A stretch of DNA of 44,807 nucleotides from Bacteroidota bacterium (GTDB lineage Bacteria > Bacteroidota > Bacteroidia > Bacteroidales > UBA12481): NCBI GenBank assembly GCA_018669475.1, contig JABHCC010000126.1, positions 1 through 44,807 of the forward strand, read 5' to 3'. Under the pieces are notes generated by a model that had not been told where the DNA came from, searched no databases, and worked only from the letters and a program-made list of their open reading frames with translations. A program made the translations under genes and the position numbers. Within the stretch, counting starts at the first letter, position 1. Each line of letters starts with the position of its first letter. Positions 1 through 8,226 of this stretch are shown here, in pieces.

Positions 1-228
1 AAAAAACACCTCTAGTGAACGTCCAAATGAATAAAAAACCAGCATATTAACAAGCAAATGTGTCCAGTTAGCATGGAGAAAACCATGCAGCAGAAGTCGT
101 AAATATTGCTTTCTGCGAATAATCTGGTAAGCATTGAACTGATATTTATACAATATTTCATGCTTATAGAAGGCCAGAATTGAAAATCCGGCAGTAAGCA
201 CAATAAATACAATGGTTATGTTTAACAT
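1..228 (-). CDS. Rhomboid family intramembrane serine protease, N-terminal part (cut by window edge)
   Basis: The minus strand reads from an ATG at 228 through 76 codons without a stop to base 1, so the 3' part of the gene lies outside the window. The product starts with a hydrophobic segment (about residues 3-20). It then carries HGFLHANWTHLLVNMLVFYSFG-like residues (HGFLHANWTHLLVNM at about 49-63), the conserved His/Trp-His/Asn region of rhomboid proteases. The Asn there helps form the oxyanion hole; the catalytic Ser and His should lie in the missing part. Rhomboids cleave membrane proteins within the bilayer. The gene begins 2 bases after the holA stop, so it is probably the last or a later gene of the AMP nucleosidase-holA transcript. 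The open frame overlapping it in another register is a shadow. Confidence 0.85.
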   Translation of the reverse strand, partial: MLNITIVFIVLTAGFSILAFYKHEILYKYQFNAYQIIRRKQYLRLLLHGFLHANWTHLLVNMLVFYSFGRSLEVFF

Positions 229-230
229 TC

Positions 231-1232
231 TTAGTGTAAAATTTTAAAAATCATTTCCTGGAGCAACTCATCCGCAGGTACTGAAGGATTACCAAAGCCT
301 TTTGACTTGAGGTCGAATTCCCGTAGAATTGAGATAATCTCAACAACCTTTGAACGTGAGTAATTTCTAGCAGCCTGCTGGTAATCCTGTACAAAGTAAG
401 GGTTAATCTGTAGGGTAGATGCTATTTCCCGATTTGAATCACTTTGCATGAAATGAAGGGCCAGTACTTTTGAGAAGAAGTAGTACAATGAGCTGATAGT
501 TTGATTAATATGGTTGAGCTTTTGATTGCTCCCAAAATATTGAACAATACGATTAGCCTTCAATACATTCTTTTTTGCCAAGGCTTTCATGAGCTCAAAG
601 TTGTTATAATCTTTACTGATACCAATATTTTTTTCAATATGGTCAGATGCGATTTTTGAGTCTCCTTCAGGAAGGGTCAGGATCAGCTTGTCTAATTCAT
701 TTGATATCTTGGCCAGATCGTTTCCCAGGTATTCAGTAAGGATAACTCCTGCTGAGGGTTCAATACTGATTTTACGGCTTGCTAAGTAATTATGTATCCA
801 TCTGGGAACTTTGTTATCGTAAATCTTTTTTGACTCAAAGATTACACCTGTCTTCTTCGCAGCTTTGTAGAGTTTCTTTCTCTTGTCCAGAGTTTTGTAT
901 TTATATGCAATGACAAGAATTGAACTTTCTGAAGGATTACTTACATAGTACTGTAAATCCTCAATCCCTGAAATACTCTGTGCTTCTTTAACGATGACAA
1001 CTGTGTAATCAGCCCCCATCGGGAATCGACGTGCCATATTATCAATGCTTGGCACATCAGTGTCTTTACCATAAAGTATATTCAGATTGAAGGCTTTTTG
1101 CATCTCATCTAAGATGCCATTCATTAATCTTTCAGTTATTTGATCGATAAAATATGGTTCTTCACCCTGCAGAATATAAACCGGTTTGAATACACGGTTG
1201 TTGATATCATTAATTATTCCTTCAAAAGTCAT
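231..1232 (-). CDS. holA: DNA polymerase III subunit delta
   Basis: This 333-residue protein has the usual length of the clamp-loader delta subunit, which opens the beta sliding clamp during replication. The N-terminus (FKPVYILQGEEPYFIDQI, about residues 16-33) is the typical HolA start of the AAA+-like domain, without a functional P-loop. VVIVKEAQ near residue 79 and the helical C-terminal collar domain (about 210-333) complete the fold. The start at 1232 is 3 bases after the stop of the AMP nucleosidase gene and the stop is 2 bases before the rhomboid ATG, so the three genes are tightly packed and probably co-transcribed. The family assignment is firm although delta subunits diverge strongly in sequence. 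Confidence 0.93.
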   Translation of the reverse strand: MTFEGIINDINNRVFKPVYILQGEEPYFIDQITERLMNGILDEMQKAFNLNILYGKDTDVPSIDNMARRFPMGADYTVVIVKEAQSISGIEDLQYYVSNPSESSILVIAYKYKTLDKRKKLYKAAKKTGVIFESKKIYDNKVPRWIHNYLASRKISIEPSAGVILTEYLGNDLAKISNELDKLILTLPEGDSKIASDHIEKNIGISKDYNNFELMKALAKKNVLKANRIVQYFGSNQKLNHINQTISSLYYFFSKVLALHFMQSDSNREIASTLQINPYFVQDYQQAARNYSRSKVVEIISILREFDLKSKGFGNPSVPADELLQEMIFKILH

Positions 1233-1235
1233 AAG

Positions 1236-2003
1236 CTAGAATTTCAAATGCTTCACTGAGCCAGTTTGATTAATCATCTCCATAATTGAATTGAGACCAA
1301 TTTTTATATGATCATTAACAAAGTGCTCTGTAACAAATTGATCACTTTCCTGTGTTTTTACTCCATCTGATATCATTGGCTGATCTGATACCAGGAGTAA
1401 AGCTCCGGAAGGGATTTCGTTATGAAAACCAACACTGAAAATTGTTGCTGTTTCCATATCCACTGCCATTGATCGTGTTTTACTAAGGTATCGTTTAAAT
1501 CGCTCATCATATTCCCATACCCGTTTGTTTGTTGTGTATACAGTACCGGTGTAATAATCTCTTCCGTACTCACTAATTGCAGAAGAAACAGCTCTTTGGA
1601 GCATAAAAGCAGGTAATGCCGGTACCTCAGGAGGCAGATAATCATTTGATGTTCCTTCAGAGCGAATAGCCGCGATAGGAATAATTAAATCTCCCAATTT
1701 GTTTTTCTTTTTCAGGCCTCCGCATTTACCCAAAAAGAGGCATGCTTTTGGTTGTACAGCACTCAGGAGATCCATTATGGTAGCTGCATTGGCTGAACCC
1801 ATGCCAAAATTAATCATCATAATTCCGTTAGCTGTGGCATTTGGCATTGACACATCATGTGTAACGGACACATTATGCCATTCAGCAAATAACTCAACAT
1901 ACCGGTTGAAGTTAGTAAGCAATATGTACTTAGGGAAGTTTTCAAGTGGCTTTCCTGTATATCTGGGGAGCCAGTTCTCCACAATTTCCTGTTTTGTTTT
2001 CAT
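1236..2003 (-). CDS. amn: AMP nucleosidase, short form
   Basis: The product hydrolyses AMP to adenine and ribose 5-phosphate in purine salvage. It has the nucleoside-phosphorylase-like fold: GKCGG at about residues 92-96, the ribose-binding DMET at about 182-185 and SDQP with the catalytic Asp at about 206-209. Its 255 residues match the short Bacteroidota form, which lacks the N-terminal domain of the 484-residue E. coli enzyme. The frame is open to 2066, but I place the start at the ATG at 2003 (MKTKQEIVENWL). That is where the family begins, and the longer version would overlap the divergent gene starting at 2045. holA follows 3 bases downstream. Confidence 0.92.
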   Translation of the reverse strand: MKTKQEIVENWLPRYTGKPLENFPKYILLTNFNRYVELFAEWHNVSVTHDVSMPNATANGIMMINFGMGSANAATIMDLLSAVQPKACLFLGKCGGLKKKNKLGDLIIPIAAIRSEGTSNDYLPPEVPALPAFMLQRAVSSAISEYGRDYYTGTVYTTNKRVWEYDERFKRYLSKTRSMAVDMETATIFSVGFHNEIPSGALLLVSDQPMISDGVKTQESDQFVTEHFVNDHIKIGLNSIMEMINQTGSVKHLKF

Positions 2004-2044
2004 GATGTATTGATATTGATCTGCTGTCGTCTTATCTTCACGTC

Positions 2045-2518
2045 GTGCAGCGCTTAAATTTACCAACTTATTCGATCAATATAAAATCCTTCCCTGAGGG
2101 AGAAATGATTTTTGATCCTTGCCGTAACAAGTGGGTTTCATTAACACCTGAAGAATGGGTGCGGCAGAATCTTCTCAGGTATATGCTGGATGATCTGCAA
2201 TACCCTGCCGGATTGGTGGCAACAGAGATGACCTTGCGAATTAATGAACAAACCCGAAGAGTAGATATCGTAGTTTTTAATCGTCAGGGGAAAGCTGTAT
2301 TGTTAGCCGAATGTAAAGCTCCTGAGATAAACCTGACCCAGAAAGTATTTGACCAGGTGTCTCGATACAATTGGAATTTACAAGTGCCATATCTCGTCAT
2401 TTCGAACGGACTAAAGCATTATTGTGCCAAAATTGACAGGGAGAATAATAAATATCAATTTCTTGATATAATACCTGATTATACATTTCTGGAAAGCCAT
2501 TCTGAGCGAAGTAGCTGA
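2045..2518 (+). CDS. Stand-alone type I restriction R-subunit N-terminal domain protein (HSDR_N_2-like)
   Basis: The 157-residue protein resembles the HSDR_N_2 domain family, a PD-(D/E)XK nuclease fold. RRVDIVVFNRQGKAVLLAECK (Asp at about 74, ECK at about 88-90) gives the D...ExK metal-binding signature. FDPCRNKWVSLTPEEWVRQN near residues 23-42 is typical of the Bacteroidota single-domain members. No helicase motor, methylase or specificity gene is nearby, so it is not part of a type I restriction system here. The start is GTG at 2045, chosen because members begin with a short lead into LNLPTY. It diverges from the AMP nucleosidase gene with 41 bases between, and its last 40 bases overlap the convergent GNAT gene. 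The cellular role is unknown. Confidence 0.82.
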   Translation: MQRLNLPTYSINIKSFPEGEMIFDPCRNKWVSLTPEEWVRQNLLRYMLDDLQYPAGLVATEMTLRINEQTRRVDIVVFNRQGKAVLLAECKAPEINLTQKVFDQVSRYNWNLQVPYLVISNGLKHYCAKIDRENNKYQFLDIIPDYTFLESHSERSS

Positions 2519-3030
2519 AAAAAGACTTCATCCTCCCATGCTGATTGCGTTCTTATCCATTCTTTTCTTATGCCTGTTTTTAAGAAGCCTGCGGATGTGA
2601 AAAGACGTAAACTGTTTGTGTTGATTGAAAGAACAGAGCAATAAAGTTGATTTAACAATAAAGTTGTGAAAGCATATTTACATAAGGTAGCCAGAGCGTC
2701 TTTGCCAAAACCTTTATTATGCTTGTCTTTTTCGCCTATAAGAATACCTACCCCGGCCCTCTGGTGCTGCGGGTCAAAATCAAACAGATCAATAAAGCCA
2801 ATTGGTAAAGCAGTGACAGCCAGTGTTTCAATAGTAAATCGTACCTGCTTGTTCTCGAATATATCGAGATGAGCAGTATCGAGATATTTCCTTAGTACAT
2901 CTTTTGAAAATGGCTTAAGAGTTTGGCCATGATGCCATAATTCATCATTGTTTTCCCACGAGTAGAGAATTTCCAGATCTTCTGGTTCCGGAGCTCTGAG
3001 TCGGATGTTATTGCCAATCAGACTCGACAT
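2479..3030 (-). CDS. GNAT family N-acetyltransferase
   Basis: This 183-residue protein has the layout of RimJ/SpeG-type acetyltransferases, which move an acetyl group from acetyl-CoA to an amine on a protein or small molecule. IRLRAPEPEDLEILYSWENN starts the fold at residue 9. The acetyl-CoA pyrophosphate loop is in KHNKGFGKDAL (about 103-113), and NTNSLRLFTSAGFLKTG (about 137-153) is the typical C-terminal strand-helix region. The substrate cannot be deduced. Its ATG is 2 bases after the SPOR-domain gene stop, making it the likely last gene of the recR operon. The 3' end overlaps the convergent HSDR_N gene by 40 bases. Confidence 0.88.
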   Translation of the reverse strand: MSSLIGNNIRLRAPEPEDLEILYSWENNDELWHHGQTLKPFSKDVLRKYLDTAHLDIFENKQVRFTIETLAVTALPIGFIDLFDFDPQHQRAGVGILIGEKDKHNKGFGKDALATLCKYAFTTLLLNQLYCSVLSINTNSLRLFTSAGFLKTGIRKEWIRTQSAWEDEVFFQLLRSEWLSRNV

Positions 3031-3032
3031 GA

Positions 3033-3968
3033 CTACAGGTTTTTAAGTATTCCAATCTTTTTTGGAAAAGCCTGAGAGAAGCCTTTGCTCTGAAGGTAGG
3101 AAATGGCTTCATTGGCTTCCTGACGAGTAGCAAAGTTGCCAAATGTGTATCTATAGTAGCCATCTTTTCCTTCGAATAATCTCGTGTTCTGGAGTCCCTT
3201 AAGATTACGTTCGGCGAGTTTGTTGCGACTTGCTGCAAATTGCAGTGTCCAATGATTATCCTCATCCCCACCAATTATAAGATTGCCAAAAATTGCAGCT
3301 TCAGGTTCAATTGCATCCCTGTCATCAAGAAAATCAAGTTGAATTACCTGGTCTGCTCTGCCAGGTAAAGAACCTGTTATCAAACGATACTGCTCTATGC
3401 CACGAGCCTGAAGCAGGCTGTCAAGGAAAACTAAGCGGGAATGTCCGATCTCATTTTCCTGACCAGGGATCCATATAGATAAGCCACTCTGACTAATCAG
3501 GAGGCTGATTAATTCCTCTAAAAGACTCGTATTACTTGGCATACTGGCTTGAGGTGCATAAACTACAGAATAAACTTTTCGAATACCATCCGGCAGGTGC
3601 AAATTATATTCCATTTCCCTATCAGAATCATGAGGAATTCTTATCTCATGGTAATATGGGAAGTAAGACTCTTTCTCGATCAATAACCCTAATACTGATC
3701 CTTTTTCAACGGTAAAAAGGTATTCTCCTAAATCATCAATTGGTATAGTTTCCAGTACCCTGGAGCTTTGAGGATTGATAATAGAAATATTTGCCGATTT
3801 TAGTTTGCTCCCTGTGTAGTCCTGGATTTTGCCAAAAACCATGATATTATTTGGCTTAAGCCTGATCAGGCCTTTTTGATCACGGTAGTTCTGAGCCATA
3901 ATGCCGGTAGATACTGCGGCAATGAGCAGAAAGACAATCACAATTCTAAGGCCAGTATTTGGTCGCAT
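3033..3968 (-). CDS. Secreted SPOR-domain protein with a carboxypeptidase-regulatory-like N-terminal domain
   Basis: A signal peptide (about residues 1-25, ending at IMAQ) directs this 311-residue protein across the inner membrane. Residues about 42-118 (VFGKIQDYTGSKLKSANISI onward) look like the beta-sandwich found as a regulatory domain in carboxypeptidases and at the start of TonB receptors. The C-terminal 75 residues (WTLQFAASRN, then YYRYTFGNFATRQEANEAISYLQ) match the SPOR fold, which binds peptidoglycan lacking stem peptides, often at division sites. The gene lies 67 bases downstream of the glycosyltransferase and 2 bases upstream of the acetyltransferase on the same strand. An envelope or cell-wall role is inferred; the exact function is unknown. 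Confidence 0.75.
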   Translation of the reverse strand: MRPNTGLRIVIVFLLIAAVSTGIMAQNYRDQKGLIRLKPNNIMVFGKIQDYTGSKLKSANISIINPQSSRVLETIPIDDLGEYLFTVEKGSVLGLLIEKESYFPYYHEIRIPHDSDREMEYNLHLPDGIRKVYSVVYAPQASMPSNTSLLEELISLLISQSGLSIWIPGQENEIGHSRLVFLDSLLQARGIEQYRLITGSLPGRADQVIQLDFLDDRDAIEPEAAIFGNLIIGGDEDNHWTLQFAASRNKLAERNLKGLQNTRLFEGKDGYYRYTFGNFATRQEANEAISYLQSKGFSQAFPKKIGILKNL

Positions 3969-4035
3969 TGTTCAGTGGGTTACAGGTGGTGTAAAAGTAC
4001 TAATTTTCGGTGAAACCACTGAAATGCCAGATGGA

Positions 4036-6018
4036 TTAATTGCCCAGCAACTTAAAATTGCTCAAAAGTATTCTGAGATCAGCACCTGCATTATAATCAC
4101 GGGCGTAATTCAGATTACAATCGATTTGCTGAATCAGGGATGGATTGACAAGTTTTGGATTGGGGTTTAGCACTCCCGGTTTAAGATCCGGCAGGCTATG
4201 CTCAGCAACAATTCCGTCAGAATAATATCCGACCCAGGTTTTTCTGCCCACCAACACCGATAGAATATTTATTATATACTTACTTGCCGAGGGGAGCTTA
4301 AACCAAATGTTAATGATCAGGGTGAGTAAAAGAACAAGGGACAGGGCAAGATCGAATAGTCTTTTATTTCTGCGATTTGCTGGTTCGGCAATGGATCTGA
4401 TATCAATAACATACAAGTCACCAGCTGTATTAATGGAGTTGCTTCCAATGATTGAGGGGCTTTCGGGAGGGGCAATTTTGTACTCGGTGCGAGATGATTT
4501 TAGTGCCAGCATGTTTCTGATGATCTCCTGAGTTGACAGATCAGCTGCAGAGAAAATAATTTCGTCAATATGGTTAATGTCGATAATCTCGGCCAGGCGA
4601 CTAACTGGTCCTAAACTTCCTTTATGCTCATTGGGTTTTTTCGTGGAAATGGTATCGACACGGCCAATAATATCAAGTTGCTGAGTAGTTTGTTTAAGTA
4701 ACTCTCTGATTCGATTGAATTCTTCTTCGCCACTTGCTATAATTACTCTTTTAACCTGATTGGTTTTCAATGCAAATGACTCCCATCCCAATTTGTGAAA
4801 CAATACTCTGATCAGGATCAGTGATAATAAATTCCAGATGGTACCCATCAGAATCAATGCTCTGGAAAAACGATATGCTTCGGGGAGAAGTGAATAAGCC
4901 ACCAGTATCAGTCCTGTTCCGAAAAGTAGTCCGTGAACAAGCTTTTTCAGGCTGTATGGCTTGTCGTATCCGCCTGCAAAAAATATACTCAGGATCCAGA
5001 TTATTATGTATGATGGTATTAGAATCCTGAGAAATTCTGGTGGATGACCTCCTCCGTCAGGAAATTTAACAGATTCCCATATTGGGTTGATCAGCAGAAA
5101 GCCGCTGAAGGCGATTATGGCATCGAGAATTAGATACAGAGCATGATTGGAGAACCTTTTTATAAGAGCAAGTGCCATTCTGAAGTATATTGCCGTGTGT
5201 ATTGAGGCACTAAACAGGCTTGCATTTTTTGGGGAAAAATGTTTTCTGGCAAAAATTATCATGGCCTGATAAAAGACCAGAACATAATTGACCGAGCTTT
5301 TTTTTGTGCTTTCTCCTTTATAGTGGATGATAGCTGTTTCAGGATAATAGTAGTTCTTGTAGCCGGCCTGAATAATACGGTACGACAGATCAATATCTTC
5401 ACCATACATAAAAAATGACTCATCCAATAGACCTGATTTGTCTAATGCTGTCTGACGCAAGAGCATAAAGGCTCCCGGCAAAACATCAACCTGGTTAATC
5501 TGATCTTTGTCCAGATATCCCAGATGGTATTGACCAAAAATCCTGGATTTGGGAAATAACCATGATAGTCCGAATACTTTGTAGAAAGAGACTCTTGGGG
5601 TGGGAAGCGCACGTTTTGACTCAGGCAGAAATTGGCCTTTACCATCAATCATTTTCACCCCCAGAGCTCCGGCATCAGGATGTTCATCCATAAAATTGAT
5701 GACTTTGGTGAAGGTGTCTTCTTCTACTACTGTATCGGGATTTAAGAGGAGAACATATTCACTATTGGCCTGCCGGATAGCCTGGTTATTGGCTTTTGAA
5801 AAACCAAGATTTTCTTTGTTTGCAATGAGTGTTAATTCAGGGAATTTTTCCTTCACCATTGCTACTGAACCGTCGACAGAGTTGTTGTCGACAACAAAAA
5901 CTGCTGCATCAATATCCTTAACTGCTTTGTACACTGAATGCAGACATTGTTCAAGAAAAAATCTGACATTATAGTTAACAATGACTATTGAGATTTTATT
6001 TGGTTTTGTGTCAGACAT
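4036..6018 (-). CDS. GT2 glycosyltransferase fused to a degenerate polyprenyl-phosphate sugar transferase-like membrane domain
   Basis: Residues 1-260 are a family 2 glycosyltransferase of the rhamnosyltransferase (WbbL) type: SIVIVNYN at 10-17, NPD at 93-95 as the nucleotide-sugar/metal site and GEDIDLSYR at 207-215. They are followed by about four hydrophobic segments (295-312, 333-350, 362-378, 387-407). Next comes a Rossmann-like region (423-540) resembling the CoA-binding-like domain of undecaprenyl-phosphate sugar phosphotransferases. The tail holds the KRLFDL membrane-entry motif (552-557) and KPG (613-615) but lacks the catalytic stretch that normally lies between them. The enzyme probably adds a sugar to a cell-surface polysaccharide at the inner membrane. 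It lies 4 bases downstream of recR. Confidence 0.85.
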   Translation of the reverse strand: MSDTKPNKISIVIVNYNVRFFLEQCLHSVYKAVKDIDAAVFVVDNNSVDGSVAMVKEKFPELTLIANKENLGFSKANNQAIRQANSEYVLLLNPDTVVEEDTFTKVINFMDEHPDAGALGVKMIDGKGQFLPESKRALPTPRVSFYKVFGLSWLFPKSRIFGQYHLGYLDKDQINQVDVLPGAFMLLRQTALDKSGLLDESFFMYGEDIDLSYRIIQAGYKNYYYPETAIIHYKGESTKKSSVNYVLVFYQAMIIFARKHFSPKNASLFSASIHTAIYFRMALALIKRFSNHALYLILDAIIAFSGFLLINPIWESVKFPDGGGHPPEFLRILIPSYIIIWILSIFFAGGYDKPYSLKKLVHGLLFGTGLILVAYSLLPEAYRFSRALILMGTIWNLLSLILIRVLFHKLGWESFALKTNQVKRVIIASGEEEFNRIRELLKQTTQQLDIIGRVDTISTKKPNEHKGSLGPVSRLAEIIDINHIDEIIFSAADLSTQEIIRNMLALKSSRTEYKIAPPESPSIIGSNSINTAGDLYVIDIRSIAEPANRRNKRLFDLALSLVLLLTLIINIWFKLPSASKYIINILSVLVGRKTWVGYYSDGIVAEHSLPDLKPGVLNPNPKLVNPSLIQQIDCNLNYARDYNAGADLRILLSNFKLLGN

Positions 6019-6022
6019 TTAA

Positions 6023-6652
6023 TTAGCTGTTGTTTAGGGATGACCTGAAAGGTGTACGATGCAGGATGGATCGTCCCAATGTAATTTCATCTGTGTATTC
6101 CAATTCGTCACCAATAGCTACTCCGCGAGCCAGGGTACTGATATTAATATCGAAGTCACCAAGTTTTCTGTAAATAAAAAGATTTGTTGTGTCCCCCTCC
6201 ATAGTGGCACTAAGTGCAAGAATAACTTCTTTTACTTCTTCGGATGAAACCCGGCCCACCAGCGAATCCATGGTGAGATCAGCCGGGCCAATTCCATCCA
6301 TGGGAGATATAACACCACCTAATACATGATACAAACCATTAAATTGCTGGGTAGCCTCTATGGCCATGACGTTGCGGATGTTCTCGACCACACAGATCAG
6401 GGAGGCATCACGTTTATTATTTGAGCAAATAGAACAGACCTCCTGATCGGAGATGTTGTGACATTTAGCACAATGAAAAATTTCTTTTTTCAAACTTGTC
6501 AGGCTATGAGAGAATATCTCTACATCCTCATCGGGCTGTTTGAGCAAATGGAGAACAAGACGTAAAGCCGTTTTCCTTCCAATACCCGGTAATTTAGCAA
6601 ATTCGTTTACTGCTCTTTCAAGTAATCGCGATGTGTATTGGTTGTAATTCAT
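6023..6652 (-). CDS. recR: Recombination mediator protein RecR
   Basis: RecR works with RecO and RecF to load RecA on gapped single-stranded DNA. From the ATG at 6652 the protein has 209 residues, the family's normal size. It carries the helix-hairpin-helix [17 protein letters not shown], a four-cysteine zinc finger (CAKC...CSIC) and a Toprim domain with a VVEN start and the conserved [12 protein letters not shown]. The frame is open upstream to 6736, but the extra 28 residues are non-conserved and would overlap the divergent symporter's leader. The start [12 protein letters not shown] fits the family. It is probably the first gene of a four-gene minus-strand operon with the glycosyltransferase 4 bases downstream. 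Confidence 0.96.
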   Translation of the reverse strand: MNYNQYTSRLLERAVNEFAKLPGIGRKTALRLVLHLLKQPDEDVEIFSHSLTSLKKEIFHCAKCHNISDQEVCSICSNNKRDASLICVVENIRNVMAIEATQQFNGLYHVLGGVISPMDGIGPADLTMDSLVGRVSSEEVKEVILALSATMEGDTTNLFIYRKLGDFDINISTLARGVAIGDELEYTDEITLGRSILHRTPFRSSLNNS

Positions 6653-6756
6653 TTGTATTATTGAAAGATGCAAAATTAATACCTGTATTAAGAATAAACA
6701 ATTTTTTTGTATCTCTCTCTTTTTGTATCCTTGCAAGTAACAAAAAAAGTATCCAT

Positions 6757-8226
6757 ATGTCCCCGATCTTAGTTCTAATTGTTGTACTAGTTTACTTTTC
6801 TATTCTTTTATTGATATCAAAACTCACCTCCGGCCAGGCTGATAATGAGACTTTCTTTATCGGGAAACGTGAAAGCCCCTGGTATGTTGTTGCCTTTGGT
6901 ATGATCGGGGCATCCTTATCCGGGGTGACCTTTATTTCGGTACCAGGTTGGGTTGAAAGCAGTCAGTTTGCTTATATGCAAATGGTTTTTGGCTATCTGG
7001 CAGGTTATTTGGTAATAGCTACCCTGCTGTTACCATTATATTATCGATTAAATCTGACCTCTATATATACTTATCTGGATCAGCGCTTTGGGTTCTGGTC
7101 ATATAAATCAGGTTCAGCATTCTTTTTACTTTCCCGAACAATGGGGGCCTCAGCCAGATTATTTATTGTGGCTTCGGTATTGCAGTTAACTGTTTTTGAT
7201 GCCTGGAATTTCCCTTTCTTTTTAACCATATTAATTACCATTGGGCTGATCTTTCTTTATACCTACCGTGGCGGAATCGGAACCATCATATGGACAGACA
7301 CTTTGCAGACTTTTTTCATGTTGTTAGCTGTTGGTCTTGCAACTGTTATTCTTGCGAGGGAACTAGATCTGAGTTTTACAGGGATTATTAAGGAGATTGG
7401 TGAGTCAGATCACTCCCGCATCTGGTTCTTTGAGAACTTCATTGGTGATGGTAAGCATTTTGTGAAATACTTTCTTGGAGGTGCTTTCATTACAATTACC
7501 ATGACTGGATTAGATCAGGATATGATGCAAAAGAATTTGAGTTGTCGTAATCTAAAAGACGCTAAGAAGAATGTTTTGTGGTTCAGTCTGGCTCTTGTTC
7601 CGGTGAATCTGATTTTCCTTGGTTTAGGAGCATTGCTTTTAATTTACACCAGTCGAATGGGTATTCAGCTTCCGGCCTCAATGGATGATTTATTTCCAAT
7701 GATTGCCACCCAAAGTGGCTTATCCACTCTGTTGGCTGTAGTGTTTATGATTGGATTAATTGCGGCCGCTTTCTCAAGTGCAGATTCGGCCCTTACTTCA
7801 CTCACTACCTCAGTTACAGTTGATATGTTAGGCAAGGAGCACGCAACTGGCCGGGAGGCAAAAAGAATCCGCTACATCGTTCATGCAGGATTGTCATTAC
7901 TGTTAATGTCTATGATTTTACTTTTCAGGTCGCTTAACGACAGAAGTGTGATTGACACCTTATTTACTTTAGCCGGATTTACCTATGGTCCATTGCTGGG
8001 ATTATACTCATTTGGTTTGATGACAAAACGGAAGGTGATTGACCGCATTGTGCCTGCAATTGCTATTGTGAGTCCGATTCTGACCTTTTGTTTTCAACTT
8101 ATTGCCAAGCGGTATTTTGGCGGCTATGTTTTTTCTTTTGAGCACCTAATAATAAACGGTCTGCTTACTTTCATACTCTTATGGGTATTCAGCAGCAGAC
8201 CGCCTAAAGTGACAATAACTGATTAA
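6757..8226 (+). CDS. Sodium:solute symporter (SSF family)
   Basis: From the ATG at 6757 the protein has 489 residues and about thirteen membrane segments, as in the SSF family of sodium-coupled transporters. [15 protein letters not shown] near residue 52 is the typical TM1-TM2 signature, and [21 protein letters not shown] (about 338-358) contains the Ser-Ser-Ala-Asp region that forms part of the sodium site in this family. The substrate (sugar, amino acid, sialic acid or other) cannot be read from the sequence. The frame is open upstream to 6631, but that part is not hydrophobic in the right way and overlaps recR, so I reject it. It diverges from recR across 104 bases, and its stop abuts that of the convergent acyl-CoA ligase. 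Confidence 0.9.
   Translation: MSPILVLIVVLVYFSILLLISKLTSGQADNETFFIGKRESPWYVVAFGMIGASLSGVTFISVPGWVESSQFAYMQMVFGYLAGYLVIATLLLPLYYRLNLTSIYTYLDQRFGFWSYKSGSAFFLLSRTMGASARLFIVASVLQLTVFDAWNFPFFLTILITIGLIFLYTYRGGIGTIIWTDTLQTFFMLLAVGLATVILARELDLSFTGIIKEIGESDHSRIWFFENFIGDGKHFVKYFLGGAFITITMTGLDQDMMQKNLSCRNLKDAKKNVLWFSLALVPVNLIFLGLGALLLIYTSRMGIQLPASMDDLFPMIATQSGLSTLLAVVFMIGLIAAAFSSADSALTSLTTSVTVDMLGKEHATGREAKRIRYIVHAGLSLLLMSMILLFRSLNDRSVIDTLFTLAGFTYGPLLGLYSFGLMTKRKVIDRIVPAIAIVSPILTFCFQLIAKRYFGGYVFSFEHLIINGLLTFILLWVFSSRPPKVTITD

Noticed and set aside
12-212. Open frame of 66 codons on the minus strand
   Set aside because: It is a shadow of the rhomboid protease, which is open in another frame and carries the conserved family motif.
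1699-2013. 104-codon plus-strand open frame
   Set aside because: Antisense shadow of AMP nucleosidase with no recognisable protein features.
2004-2066. N-terminal extension of AMP nucleosidase
   Set aside because: Non-conserved, and it would overlap the divergent HSDR_N gene; the ATG at 2003 matches the family start.
5600-5974. 124-codon plus-strand open frame
   Set aside because: Antisense to the glycosyltransferase; serine/threonine-rich shadow without motif.
6653-6736. N-terminal extension of RecR
   Set aside because: Homologues begin at the Met encoded at 6652; the extra part overlaps the control region of the symporter.
6631-6756. N-terminal extension of the symporter
   Set aside because: It overlaps recR and the intergenic control region; the ATG at 6757 starts directly before the first membrane segment.
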